Shown one piece after another: positions 6,677-13,079 of a DNA stretch of 18,078 nt. Where the stretch lies: assembly GCA_938008535.1 (NCBI GenBank), contig CALLKF010000066.1:1-18078 (forward strand), in the 5' to 3' direction. Source of the stretch: an uncultured Saprospirales bacterium. GTDB lineage: Bacteria; Bacteroidota; Bacteroidia; Chitinophagales; JADIYW01. A program made the position numbers and the translations under genes. The notes beneath the pieces were generated by a model, which was given only the letters and a program-made list of their open reading frames with translations, made no database searches and was not told the origin of the DNA. How positions within the stretch are numbered: the stretch's first letter is position 1; the number at the start of each line of letters is the position of its first letter.

Positions 6677-7408
6677 ATGAAAAAGATCAGACTACTATTC
6701 GCCATTTGCATTGCTTGTGTTGCCTGCCATAAAAGAAACGATGGACATTTGGCGCCCAATTTAAATTCACGTTTTACATTTGACAGCTTATCCTTTGCTG
6801 ATTTTAATGGTTATTCCACGCAATCATCAGCATTTCCACCAGCATCGTTTGCGTTTGTGCCAAACGGAAAGGTAAATGAATGTTTAAATTTAATAGGTAA
6901 CGCAAATTTAGAATGTTATGAAAATTTATTTCGAAATTATAAAATAGAATACGAACATGTACACGAATACAGCGTATCATTTTGGTTCAAGATAAATGAT
7001 ATTTCTGGAAGCGATGCGATGAATATTTTTGAAAGCAGAATAAAAAATAATGGTGTAGAAAGTTTAGATTTCAGAATTTTGTTAGATAATGATTCTTTAT
7101 TTATCGGACATCCAGATGAAGGCATTTTCCCAATTCCATTTGCAACAAAATCTTTTGCATTCAATAAATTTGATTGGAATAATATTGCTGTAGTAGTTGG
7201 AAATAATACTTATAGTGTTTACTTAAATGGCGTTGAAACCTATAACGGAAATAGAAACATGAATCCAGCACCTTATTTATATCGTTTAATTTTAGGAAAC
7301 TACAATTCAAACACCTCTAATTTATACATGTATTTAGATGATTTGAATGTTTGGAATTACACCATTTTAGGGACGGATGTTACCAATTATTACAACTCAA
7401 CAAAATAA
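6677..7408 (+). CDS. LamG/concanavalin-like lipoprotein, copy 2
   Basis: A 243-residue paralogue of the preceding gene, starting 6 bases after its stop. The signal peptide MKKIRLLFAICIACVAC has the same CIACxAC end as copy 1, with Cys17 likely lipidated. The following residues are HKRND rather than EKKDD, so the acidic export signal is weaker. LamG-like strands in order: RFTFDSLSF (32-40), GKVNECLNLIGNANLEC (64-80), YSVSFWFKINDISG (98-111), FDWNNIAVVV, and the C-terminal LDDLNVWNYT...NYYNSTK. The middle of the domain, where ligands would bind, differs most from copy 1. It is the last gene of the four-gene cluster, and only 6 bases separate its stop from the convergent DoxX gene. Confidence 0.82.
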   Translation: MKKIRLLFAICIACVACHKRNDGHLAPNLNSRFTFDSLSFADFNGYSTQSSAFPPASFAFVPNGKVNECLNLIGNANLECYENLFRNYKIEYEHVHEYSVSFWFKINDISGSDAMNIFESRIKNNGVESLDFRILLDNDSLFIGHPDEGIFPIPFATKSFAFNKFDWNNIAVVVGNNTYSVYLNGVETYNGNRNMNPAPYLYRLILGNYNSNTSNLYMYLDDLNVWNYTILGTDVTNYYNSTK

Positions 7409-7414
7409 AATTAC

Positions 7415-7864
7415 TTACTGATTTTTATTAAATAAAAATTTATCTACGCTTAATTTTCCTGCACCAGTTAGCATCAACATAACATAAATTATTAAATACA
7501 CAAATGCTGTGCTCACTTCATAACCATGTTCGCCATGACTGATGATGTTAAATTTATCTAACACAAAAACGATGTATGACATGCAAAAAATGAGTGGAAT
7601 TAAACTCAATCGTGTGAATAATCCAAGCATTAAAAATATGCTACAGAAGAATTCAGCAAATATGGTTAACCAAACAGAAACGGCACTTCCTAAACCTAAA
7701 AAATTTACTTGCGTTTTCCAATAATCATTTGCTATCATATCATTTACATGTATTAGTTTTTCGTAACCAATAAATGCCATTACAACACCAATTAAAGTTC
7801 GTAACAACAGCAAGCCAATATCTAATCTGGTGTTGTTGTAGTTGGTGTCAAATAATTTTTTCAT
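7415..7864 (-). CDS. DoxX family membrane protein
   Basis: A 149-residue protein with four predicted membrane segments (about 16-36, 60-82, 84-103, 118-136). It has the DoxX pattern: LLLRTLIGVVMAFIGYEKL (19-37), LTIFAEFFCSIFLMLGLFTRLSLIPL (66-91), and a last segment YVMLMLTGAGKLSVDKFL (127-144). DoxX proteins are inner-membrane proteins with redox or quinone links in some members, but many are uncharacterised. The gene begins 13 bases after the stop of the UbiD-family gene on the same strand with no terminator between. The two are likely one transcript, which makes a quinone or redox connection plausible but unproven. The start ATG is preceded by CTTTCAT, without a Shine-Dalgarno. Confidence 0.85.
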   Translation of the reverse strand: MKKLFDTNYNNTRLDIGLLLLRTLIGVVMAFIGYEKLIHVNDMIANDYWKTQVNFLGLGSAVSVWLTIFAEFFCSIFLMLGLFTRLSLIPLIFCMSYIVFVLDKFNIISHGEHGYEVSTAFVYLIIYVMLMLTGAGKLSVDKFLFNKNQ

Positions 7865-7877
7865 ATGAAAGATTTAG

Positions 7878-9665
7878 TTAAAGATAAGATTTTAAAATTT
7901 CATCTACACGCTTTTCAATAGCTACATTTTTTTCTAAAACTGGCGCATGATGTGGTTTTATTCTTGCATCAATAATTAAAGTATCGCAACACCAATGTTT
8001 ATTTTCAAAGCGTTCATTAATACCATAAATATCGTGTGATGGATTACTGCGTGTGAAAGTTACCCAAAGAAAAATATTAAAATCCTTAGCTAAAAAATCA
8101 GCATCATCACAAATAATAATAAGAGGAATTCTATTAATATTTGGCATTTCTTTTACAGCATTCGTTAATTCGCTAATTCGCTCATTATCTAATTCAACTG
8201 CTAAAATTCCTTTCGTTATTAACTTAGGATTTTTGAATGCTTCCGGTAAAACAAAATCTTGTGGTAATTTATCAATCAATTCTCTTTTCTTTTCACCACA
8301 AGTAGCAATGATTACTTTGCTTCCTGTATTCAATCCATCACCTGAATAGTCTAAAGTATCAATAGTTGTTTTAGTTTGAAAATGAATATCGCGCGATAAA
8401 TCGATTCGTTCTAAAATATGCTGAAAGAATTTTTCTTCATCGTGTGTTTTCAAATGTTCGTCATCACTTTTATTCGCAATAAATAAAAATTTTGCCAACG
8501 ATAATTGTCCAGTTCCTAAAATATGATTGGCTATTGTGAGTAATTCTTGAGGTTGTTTGTTTTCGTAATAAGGTGTGTAACGTTCGCTGCCAATTGCCAA
8601 TAACAATGGATGCACACCAGCAGCATCTACTGCATGTACTTCGTGCAAACCAGGAATTTCTGTGCTGATTGCAGAACCTGTCATTTCATGTATCATGTTG
8701 CCAAAAGCAGTATCTTCTTGTGGTGGACGACCAACAACTGTAAAACTCCAAATAGCATTTTTCTTTGCGTATACATTATTTACACGCATCAACGGAAAAT
8801 CATGTTTCAACGAATAATAACCTAGATGATCGCCAAAAGGTCCTTCAGGTTTCACTTCATTTGGATAGACTTCACCTGTAATTACAAAATCTGCATCGGT
8901 ACTTAAACAAAATCCATCTTCATCATATAGATAACGAAATCGTCTTCCACCAAGCGCACCAGCAAAGGTCAGTTCTGATAAACCTTCAGGCAAAGGCATC
9001 ACAGCAGCAAAGCTATGCGATGGCGGACCACCAATGAATATGGACACTTTCATTGGTTTACCTAAGTTGTTCCATTTGGTTTGATGTACACCAATGCCAC
9101 GATGTAACTGATAATGCAGTCCGATTTCTTTGTCTTTTACATATTCATTGCCTGAGAGCTGAATGCGATACATACCAAGATTTGAATGCATTACACCAGT
9201 TTTATCAGCATCTTCTGAATAAACAATTGGCAATGTAACAAACGCACCACCATCTTTTTCCCAACATTGTATTTGCGGTAAATCCGAAATTTTTATTTTT
9301 TCAAAATGATGTGATGTAACTTTTTTGGGTAATGCTTTGAATGCAGCAAATGCAACCGATATATTTTGAAAAGGCTTTTTCAGCGCTTGCATCGGATCGC
9401 TTTTTAATGCGATCATCTTTTTTACGTTTTCCAACGAATCTCTAAATATAAATTCACTGCGTTCAGTAGTTCCAAATAAATTAGAAACGGCTTGGTATTT
9501 ACTTCCTTTTACTTTTTCAAATAATACAGCTTTTCCTTTTGCTTCAAAAATACGCAAATGTATAGCAGCCATTTCCAAATACGGATCAACTTCTTCTTTG
9601 ATACGAATAAGTTGTCCAGATTTATCTAAATCATCAATGCAATCTTGTAAGGATTTGTAAGCCAT
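7878..9665 (-). CDS. UbiD-family (prenylated-FMN) decarboxylase, probably menaquinone-related
   Basis: A 595-residue protein, full length for the long bacterial UbiD type. UbiD enzymes use prenylated FMN for reversible non-oxidative decarboxylation. Seen: SNLGMYRIQL (161-170) with the conserved Arg167, HYQLHRGIGVHQ (184-195), the region FIGGPPSHSF (210-219), AGALGG (235-240), the signature GEVYPNEVKPEGPFGDHLGYYS (264-285) with the catalytic-loop glutamates, and VVGRPPQED (310-318). In Bacteroidota, which use menaquinone, such genes are usually annotated as menaquinone decarboxylases. Without a quinone gene next door the substrate remains inference. The enzyme would need a UbiX-type prenyltransferase elsewhere. 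It is the first gene of a two-gene operon with DoxX and has a clear promoter at 9676-9704. Confidence 0.88.
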   Translation of the reverse strand: MAYKSLQDCIDDLDKSGQLIRIKEEVDPYLEMAAIHLRIFEAKGKAVLFEKVKGSKYQAVSNLFGTTERSEFIFRDSLENVKKMIALKSDPMQALKKPFQNISVAFAAFKALPKKVTSHHFEKIKISDLPQIQCWEKDGGAFVTLPIVYSEDADKTGVMHSNLGMYRIQLSGNEYVKDKEIGLHYQLHRGIGVHQTKWNNLGKPMKVSIFIGGPPSHSFAAVMPLPEGLSELTFAGALGGRRFRYLYDEDGFCLSTDADFVITGEVYPNEVKPEGPFGDHLGYYSLKHDFPLMRVNNVYAKKNAIWSFTVVGRPPQEDTAFGNMIHEMTGSAISTEIPGLHEVHAVDAAGVHPLLLAIGSERYTPYYENKQPQELLTIANHILGTGQLSLAKFLFIANKSDDEHLKTHDEEKFFQHILERIDLSRDIHFQTKTTIDTLDYSGDGLNTGSKVIIATCGEKKRELIDKLPQDFVLPEAFKNPKLITKGILAVELDNERISELTNAVKEMPNINRIPLIIICDDADFLAKDFNIFLWVTFTRSNPSHDIYGINERFENKHWCCDTLIIDARIKPHHAPVLEKNVAIEKRVDEILKSYL

Positions 9666-9675
9666 AATTGATGAA

Positions 9676-9704
9676 CAAAAATAACTAATAATAGTTGAAA
9701 CAAA
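9676..9704 (-). promoter_or_regulatory. Bacteroidota-type promoter of the UbiD-DoxX operon
   Basis: The minus strand reads TTTG (9704-9701), a 17-base spacer, then TATTTTTG (9683-9676). This is an exact fit to the TTTG-N(17-23)-TAnnTTTG consensus of Bacteroidota primary sigma factor promoters. The ATG is at 9665, so the leader is only a few bases. This is the best-formed promoter in the window. Confidence 0.7.
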
Positions 9705-9721
9705 TTAATTGAATAGATAAT

Positions 9722-9754
9722 AAAAACGGCGAAAGCAATAAATTACTTTCGCCG
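9722..9754 (-). terminator. Hairpin terminator of the low-complexity protein gene
   Basis: CGGCGAAAG (9727-9735) pairs perfectly with CTTTCGCCG (9746-9754) around a 10-base loop. On the minus strand the stem is followed by five T (9726-9722). It is 27 bases past the stop at 9782. Confidence 0.85.
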
Positions 9755-9781
9755 AACCTAAGAAAATTAACACGAAAAAAA

Positions 9782-10183
9782 TTATTCGTAAACAATACTT
9801 TCACCTACCTGTGTGCTAACAATATCATGTATGTCAGCTGAAGTATAAGATGTTTTTAAACCATTTTCATCATAGTTAGAAGAGTTGTCATAGTCATTTT
9901 CTGAATAAGAACTACTGGAATTGTCGTCAGATTCTTGCGCCATAGCTGCTAACAATAGCAACGCAGCAGCAGCAGCTTCGTCGTCTGTTAACGTTGCTTG
10001 TTGATTCGAAGAATTGTTACTACTGGTTTGATTGTTGGATTCAACAGCAACTGCTTTCGTTGGTTCTGTGTAAGACGAAGTTGGCTGATAAACAACTTTT
10101 TGTTTTGGTGTAACTAATTTTACAGCGATGATGGTTAATAAAACGATAGTTGCGATTTTGATTTTTGATGTTGATGTTTGCAT
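9782..10183 (-). CDS. Low-complexity protein with one N-terminal membrane anchor
   Basis: A 133-residue protein I do not recognise. Residues 9-24 (KIATIVLLTIIAVKLV region) form a single membrane segment or uncleaved signal. A Ser/Asn/Gln-rich linker follows (48-65), then an Ala/Leu block EAAAAALLLLAAMAQ (69-83) that reads as a short hydrophobic helix. An acidic Ser/Asn/Tyr-rich stretch runs over 84-106, and the tail is more ordered (TSYTSADIHDIVSTQVGESIVYE). The reading frame is supported by its own terminator (9722-9754) and by a clean A/T-rich leader before the ATG. There is no lipobox. The low-complexity middle suggests a flexible tether in the envelope. Function is unknown, and a small chance remains that this is a rapidly evolving or spurious frame. 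Confidence 0.6.
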   Translation of the reverse strand: MQTSTSKIKIATIVLLTIIAVKLVTPKQKVVYQPTSSYTEPTKAVAVESNNQTSSNNSSNQQATLTDDEAAAAALLLLAAMAQESDDNSSSSYSENDYDNSSNYDENGLKTSYTSADIHDIVSTQVGESIVYE

Positions 10184-10288
10184 TTTGTTTATTTTTTATT
10201 GTGATTGATTTGATAGTGTAAAATTCAATCAATTCTAAAAAACATACATCAGTTAAAACAACGAAATGAAAAACTCATGGTTTTCCTT

Positions 10289-10374
10289 ATGTTTCGACAA
10301 TCTCAACATGACACGATGTGTGTTTTTTTTTGCAGATCTTGGAAGACTCTGTCATGTTGTGCTTGTCGAAACAT
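10289..10374. repeat. Large intergenic inverted repeat (REP-like)
   Basis: Two 25-base arms (10289-10313 and 10350-10374) are complementary at 23 of 25 positions. The left arm runs ATGTTTCGACAA then CAACATGACA; the right arm runs TGTCATGTTG then CTTGTCGAAACAT. The 36-base centre contains a run of nine T. It sits between the end of the hydrolase gene (10399) and the start of the low-complexity gene (10183). The TTCGACAAG...CAACATGACA palindrome resembles short intergenic REP-type repeats common in bacterial genomes. Copies elsewhere in the genome would be expected but cannot be seen here. Confidence 0.7.
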
Positions 10375-10398
10375 CAATTAAATAAATAGGAAACAAAA

Positions 10399-11442
10399 TC
10401 AATGTGATTCGTAAAACTGAATGGCATCAATATCGAATAATTGCCATTCTTCTAAGTGTGGCAATGAAGCAGAAACCTGATACTTTATTTTTTCATATTT
10501 TTTATCCGAACTGCCAATATTATCTATCATTTTTTGTGCTAAATTAATGCGAGGCATCAGTCCATCTTTCGCGCCCCAAATTAATAGTACTGGTGTTTTT
10601 ATTTCGTTCAATCTTGACGTTAGATCTAAATGCGTGAATATAGATTGACCTTCATAAGTTAATACAGATGGCGCGAATGCTTGGTTTTCGTATAAAATAT
10701 TAATTTCTGTTTGAGGTTTTGAAGTTGACTGGACAGTCATATTTGCTGTATTAAACGTAATACCTTTTACTTGATTTAAATAAATTTGATGTTGCTTGTA
10801 ATCGTCTTTCGTTAAAACTGGATGCGCCACATAATAGTTTTTGCAGTTCAACCAAAATGGTTGAGAAATCGGGTCGTTTAACGCAATTATCGAGTCTGCT
10901 TTTTGCATCAACCAAGCAATTGACAATTGCGAACCATGCACCATATCGTATGAAGGACTTTCTAAAATAGCACCAGCCACTTTTTTCTGATGCGTAGTGT
11001 CTAGTAAATAATAAGAAGCTAATGCGCCACCCCAATTAGTACCATGTAAAAATACTTTATTCACTTTGCCAATTTCTTTGGTGAAGTCAATAATATTATC
11101 CAAGTCTTCGCTAAATTGTTCCAGCGTCATGTCAGATGTATTGACATTTCCTTGCGTGTAACCAGAACCGCGTTGATCGTAATAAATAACTTTATAATTG
11201 GTTTCAATTGCTTTCCAATAGGAATAACTGCGCTCGTTTTGTGCTGTGCTGCCTGGGCCGCCATGTACAAAAATTACAGCTGTTTGCGAATTGGCATTTC
11301 CGCACACGCGAACAGGCAAAGCAACGCTACCTATTTTGACGAAATAATAATTATCTAAATTAGTAACTGTTGTTTTTTTACAAGAAAAAAACACGCAAGA
11401 AATGCATAAAAAAAGTAAAAATATTTTTGTTGATTTTTGCAT
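10399..11442 (-). CDS. Alpha/beta-hydrolase lipoprotein, proline iminopeptidase-like, with Asn in place of the nucleophilic Ser
   Basis: I chose the ATG at 11442 (347 residues) over one 42 bases upstream. It begins a lipoprotein signal peptide (MQKSTKIFLLFLCISCVFFSC, Cys21) and lies 4 bases after the preceding stop. The body is an alpha/beta hydrolase of the prolyl-aminopeptidase group: oxyanion-hole HGGPGS (60-65), DQRGSG (89-94), and a nucleophile elbow that should read G-x-S-W-G but reads HGTNWGG (133-139) with Asn136. The acid (WGAKDGL, Asp293) and base (LPHLEEW, His329) are present. The codon is AAT, one transition from AGT (Ser). Either the enzyme is dead or altered in mechanism, or this strain carries a point mutation. 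It is the second gene of an operon with the beta-barrel-like gene at 11447-12199. Confidence 0.85.
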   Translation of the reverse strand: MQKSTKIFLLFLCISCVFFSCKKTTVTNLDNYYFVKIGSVALPVRVCGNANSQTAVIFVHGGPGSTAQNERSYSYWKAIETNYKVIYYDQRGSGYTQGNVNTSDMTLEQFSEDLDNIIDFTKEIGKVNKVFLHGTNWGGALASYYLLDTTHQKKVAGAILESPSYDMVHGSQLSIAWLMQKADSIIALNDPISQPFWLNCKNYYVAHPVLTKDDYKQHQIYLNQVKGITFNTANMTVQSTSKPQTEINILYENQAFAPSVLTYEGQSIFTHLDLTSRLNEIKTPVLLIWGAKDGLMPRINLAQKMIDNIGSSDKKYEKIKYQVSASLPHLEEWQLFDIDAIQFYESH

Positions 11443-11446
11443 GTTA

Positions 11447-12199
11447 TTATTCTTTTTCTCTTCTAAATACATAGCTAATACCAACCTCAGCCATAATGTT
11501 GCTTACCCATTTTTTATTGTTAGGATAGCGAAATAATAAACCGGTTCCGAAATGAATAGCCAAAGGAACTTCTAATTTTTTAGAGCAATCGTAGCCAGCT
11601 AAAATTTTTCCACCAACTAATACATTGTGAAATCCAAAACGAACTTTTGAAAACGAGCCGTCACCTTGACGTTCATACACTGGTGCATTTAATTTTGAAT
11701 ATTGATATCCAATATCCACATTTACCTCTGTGAAAATTCCCATGGCAAACGTATGACGATAAGCGATTTCAGGTATAAAGAAAAAAGAAGTGTTGTATCT
11801 TTTTCGATAAATATAACCGAACGTTGGTTTAATGAAAATTTCGCGTTCAATTATTTTTGGATTTAATGCACTACTACCTTCATTTAATTTTGGTTTAGAA
11901 AAAATACGATAACCACCACTTACTTCAATACCAAAAGTCATTTGAATAGGTTTTACAAACGCAATACTCGTGATACCAGCAACAGAGAAAAAATGTTTTC
12001 TGTATTTTAAACCATCAATTTTTATTACTTTATTAGTGCTATCAATGAGTGGTTGCCCATTTAATTCAGACAATATTTTATTGTATTTAATATTGGCTTT
12101 CTCATTTTTGGTTTGTGCCTTTAAAAATGACAAGCTGCCAAAAACAAGGAGAAAAAATAACAGTAGTATCTTATTTGGAAAAAGTATTCGCATCTGCAT
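11447..12199 (-). CDS. Secreted protein, probable outer-membrane beta-barrel
   Basis: A 250-residue protein with a Sec signal peptide: a basic start, hydrophobic core 11-26, and likely cleavage after SFLKA (residue 28), leaving QTKNEK. There is no lipobox. The mature part has alternating polar/hydrophobic strands with aromatic ends: HFFSVAGITSIAF, MTFGIEVSGGYRIF, IFIKPTFGYIYRKRY, TSFFFIPEIAYRHTFAM, FTEVNVDIGYQYS, RFGFHNVLVGGKILAGYD, LAIHFGTGLLFRYP and a closing IMAEVGISYVFRRE. Together these look like an eight- to ten-stranded outer-membrane barrel. The last strand ends VFRREKE, three residues short of the usual C-terminal aromatic, so porin-type insertion is only likely. I do not recognise a named family. 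An in-frame ATG two codons later is an equally possible start. It is followed 4 bases later by the hydrolase gene. Confidence 0.65.
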   Translation of the reverse strand: MQMRILFPNKILLLFFLLVFGSLSFLKAQTKNEKANIKYNKILSELNGQPLIDSTNKVIKIDGLKYRKHFFSVAGITSIAFVKPIQMTFGIEVSGGYRIFSKPKLNEGSSALNPKIIEREIFIKPTFGYIYRKRYNTSFFFIPEIAYRHTFAMGIFTEVNVDIGYQYSKLNAPVYERQGDGSFSKVRFGFHNVLVGGKILAGYDCSKKLEVPLAIHFGTGLLFRYPNNKKWVSNIMAEVGISYVFRREKE

Positions 12200-12306
12200 A
12201 TAATCGTTGCAAAATAAGAAAAAATAGCTTTAAAAAGAAGTATTACCGTTTTAACTAAAAATTCCACTAAATCAATTTATTTTCCGGTTTCTATACGGTT
12301 TGTGAT

Positions 12307-12369
12307 TGCCTATCATGCACAAGTATGCAACGCTTATTGCTACACTGCATACTTGCGCCAGTTGGGCAA
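12307..12369. repeat. Imperfect inverted repeat
   Basis: The inner arms GCACAAGTATGCA (12317-12329) and TGCATACTTGCGC (12346-12358) pair at 12 of 13 positions around a 16-base loop. The outer parts (TTGCC at 12307-12311 and GGGCAA at 12364-12369) extend the symmetry with several mismatches, giving roughly 19 of 25 paired bases. There is no T-run, so a simple terminator is unlikely. It lies 5' of the minus-strand operon that starts at 12199, outside the promoter-proximal 100 bases. Confidence 0.55.
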
Positions 12370-12446
12370 CATTTATTATCAGGGTATAAATAATGGTATC
12401 GATAATATTGGCACTCTATAGTTGATGATTGTCACCCTATAGTAGC

Positions 12447-12630
12447 ACTCTGTCACCGATTCGCAGGTCTCTGTCACCGATTCGCAGGTCTCTGCCACCA
12501 ATTCGCAGGTCATTGCCACCGATTCGCAGGTCTCTGCCACCGATTCGCAGGTCTCTGCCACCGGTTCGCAGGTCTCTGTCACCGATTCGCAGGTCTCTGC
12601 CACCGGTTCGCAGGTCTCTGTCACCGATTA
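12447..12630. repeat. Tandem array of a 21-bp unit (8 full copies plus a partial)
   Basis: Copies start at 12447, 12468, 12489, 12510, 12531, 12552, 12573 and 12594, with a partial copy from 12615. The unit reads TCTCTG(T/C)CACCG then ATTCGCAGG. Differences between copies are few: T/C at the TGTCACC/TGCCACC position, GATT/GGTT/AATT, and TCATTG instead of TCTCTG in copy 4. The copies have no spacers, so this is not a CRISPR. The 21-base spacing also continues leftward for two diverged units (about 12405-12446, with CACTCTATAGT and CACCCTATAGT). Confidence 0.9.
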
Positions 12631-12676
12631 GTTAATGTCTTACACTAGTGAAATATATCAGCTAAACGCGGACAAT

Positions 12677-12695
12677 GACCTGCGAACCGGTGGCA
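12677..12695. repeat. Inverted copy of the 21-bp array unit
   Basis: GACCTGCGAACCGGTGGCA is the exact reverse complement of a stretch across copies 8 and 9 of the array (12598-12616). A further partial copy, CGGTGGCAAGCACCTGCGAA (12814-12833), shows the same parts rearranged. The sequence around both (CAGCTAA...GCGG at 12659-12671 and 12803-12816) suggests a degenerate direct duplication about 140 bases apart. Confidence 0.7.
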
Positions 12696-12901
12696 AGCAT
12701 CTAGCAGACGCTGACAATCACCTGACAGATTGTGGCAGCCATCAACTATTGACGGACAATCAACAAACAATTAGTGACGTACACTAAAAAAGCACGGTAC
12801 ATCAGCTAATAAGCGGTGGCAAGCACCTGCGAAGCACGGAAAAGCGATAATCAATAGGTGGAAAGCAGCAGCGAAGCAGTGGAAAGCGGAAAAAGCAGCG
12901 G

Positions 12902-12937
12902 AAAACCTTGCAGGTTTTAAAAACCTTCGAGGTTTTT
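12902..12937. repeat. Two adjacent AACCT/AGGTT hairpins
   Basis: AAAACCT-TGC-AGGTTTT (12902-12918) and AAAAACCT-TCG-AGGTTTTT (12919-12937) are consecutive perfect hairpins. AACCT/AGGTT hairpins of this type recur in intergenic regions of Bacteroidota as I remember them. They could also act as a bidirectional terminator, but no gene ends nearby. Confidence 0.6.
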
Positions 12938-13008
12938 GCCACACAGCAGCAAAAGCAGGTTTATGATTTATTGGTGGGTTTGGTTATATTTATGTTTAAT
13001 ACTAATTG

Positions 13009-13016
13009 TAAATTTG
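13009..13016 (+). promoter_or_regulatory. Candidate -7 element (TAAATTTG) before the Imm26-like gene
   Basis: An exact TAnnTTTG match 64 bases before the ATG at 13080. The nearest TTTG upstream (12979-12982) is 26 bases away, longer than usual. Weak. Confidence 0.3.
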
Positions 13017-13079
13017 ATTAATAACATTAGTATGATAGATTGACGCAAATTTGTAGTGCTTATAATTAAGTTATCAGTA

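Larger units (their letters stand above)
12200..13079. other. Repeat-rich intergenic island of about 880 bases
   Basis: This is the longest stretch without a credible gene. In order it holds an imperfect inverted repeat (12307-12369), a 21-bp tandem array (12447-12630) with two diverged units before it, an inverted copy of the array unit (12677-12695), more degenerate copies to about 12840, a purine-rich AGCGGAAA-type stretch (about 12840-12900), and two AACCT/AGGTT hairpins (12902-12937). From about 12440 to 12960 it is visibly richer in G+C than its surroundings. Reading frames that cross the array exist on both strands only because the unit is a multiple of three. Confidence 0.75.

Noticed and set aside
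12307..12369. Integron attC site
   Set aside because: The right end fits GTTRRRY, but the left partner (GCCTATC) does not match RYYYAAC fully. No integrase or cassette structure is visible.
12447..12630. CRISPR array
   Set aside because: The units are 21 bases and directly adjacent, with no spacers, and there are no cas genes in the window.
12379..12635. Open frames on both strands across the 21-bp array (seven-residue repeats such as ETCESVA and SLPPIRR)
   Set aside because: A 21-base unit is a multiple of three, so any stop-free frame stays open in every copy on both strands. There is no promoter, signal or family resemblance.
13040..13066. Sigma70-like TTGACG-N15-TATAAT before the Imm26-like gene
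   Set aside because: The spacer is short, and Bacteroidota promoters use a different consensus. Probably chance in AT-rich DNA, though it could reflect a transferred gene.
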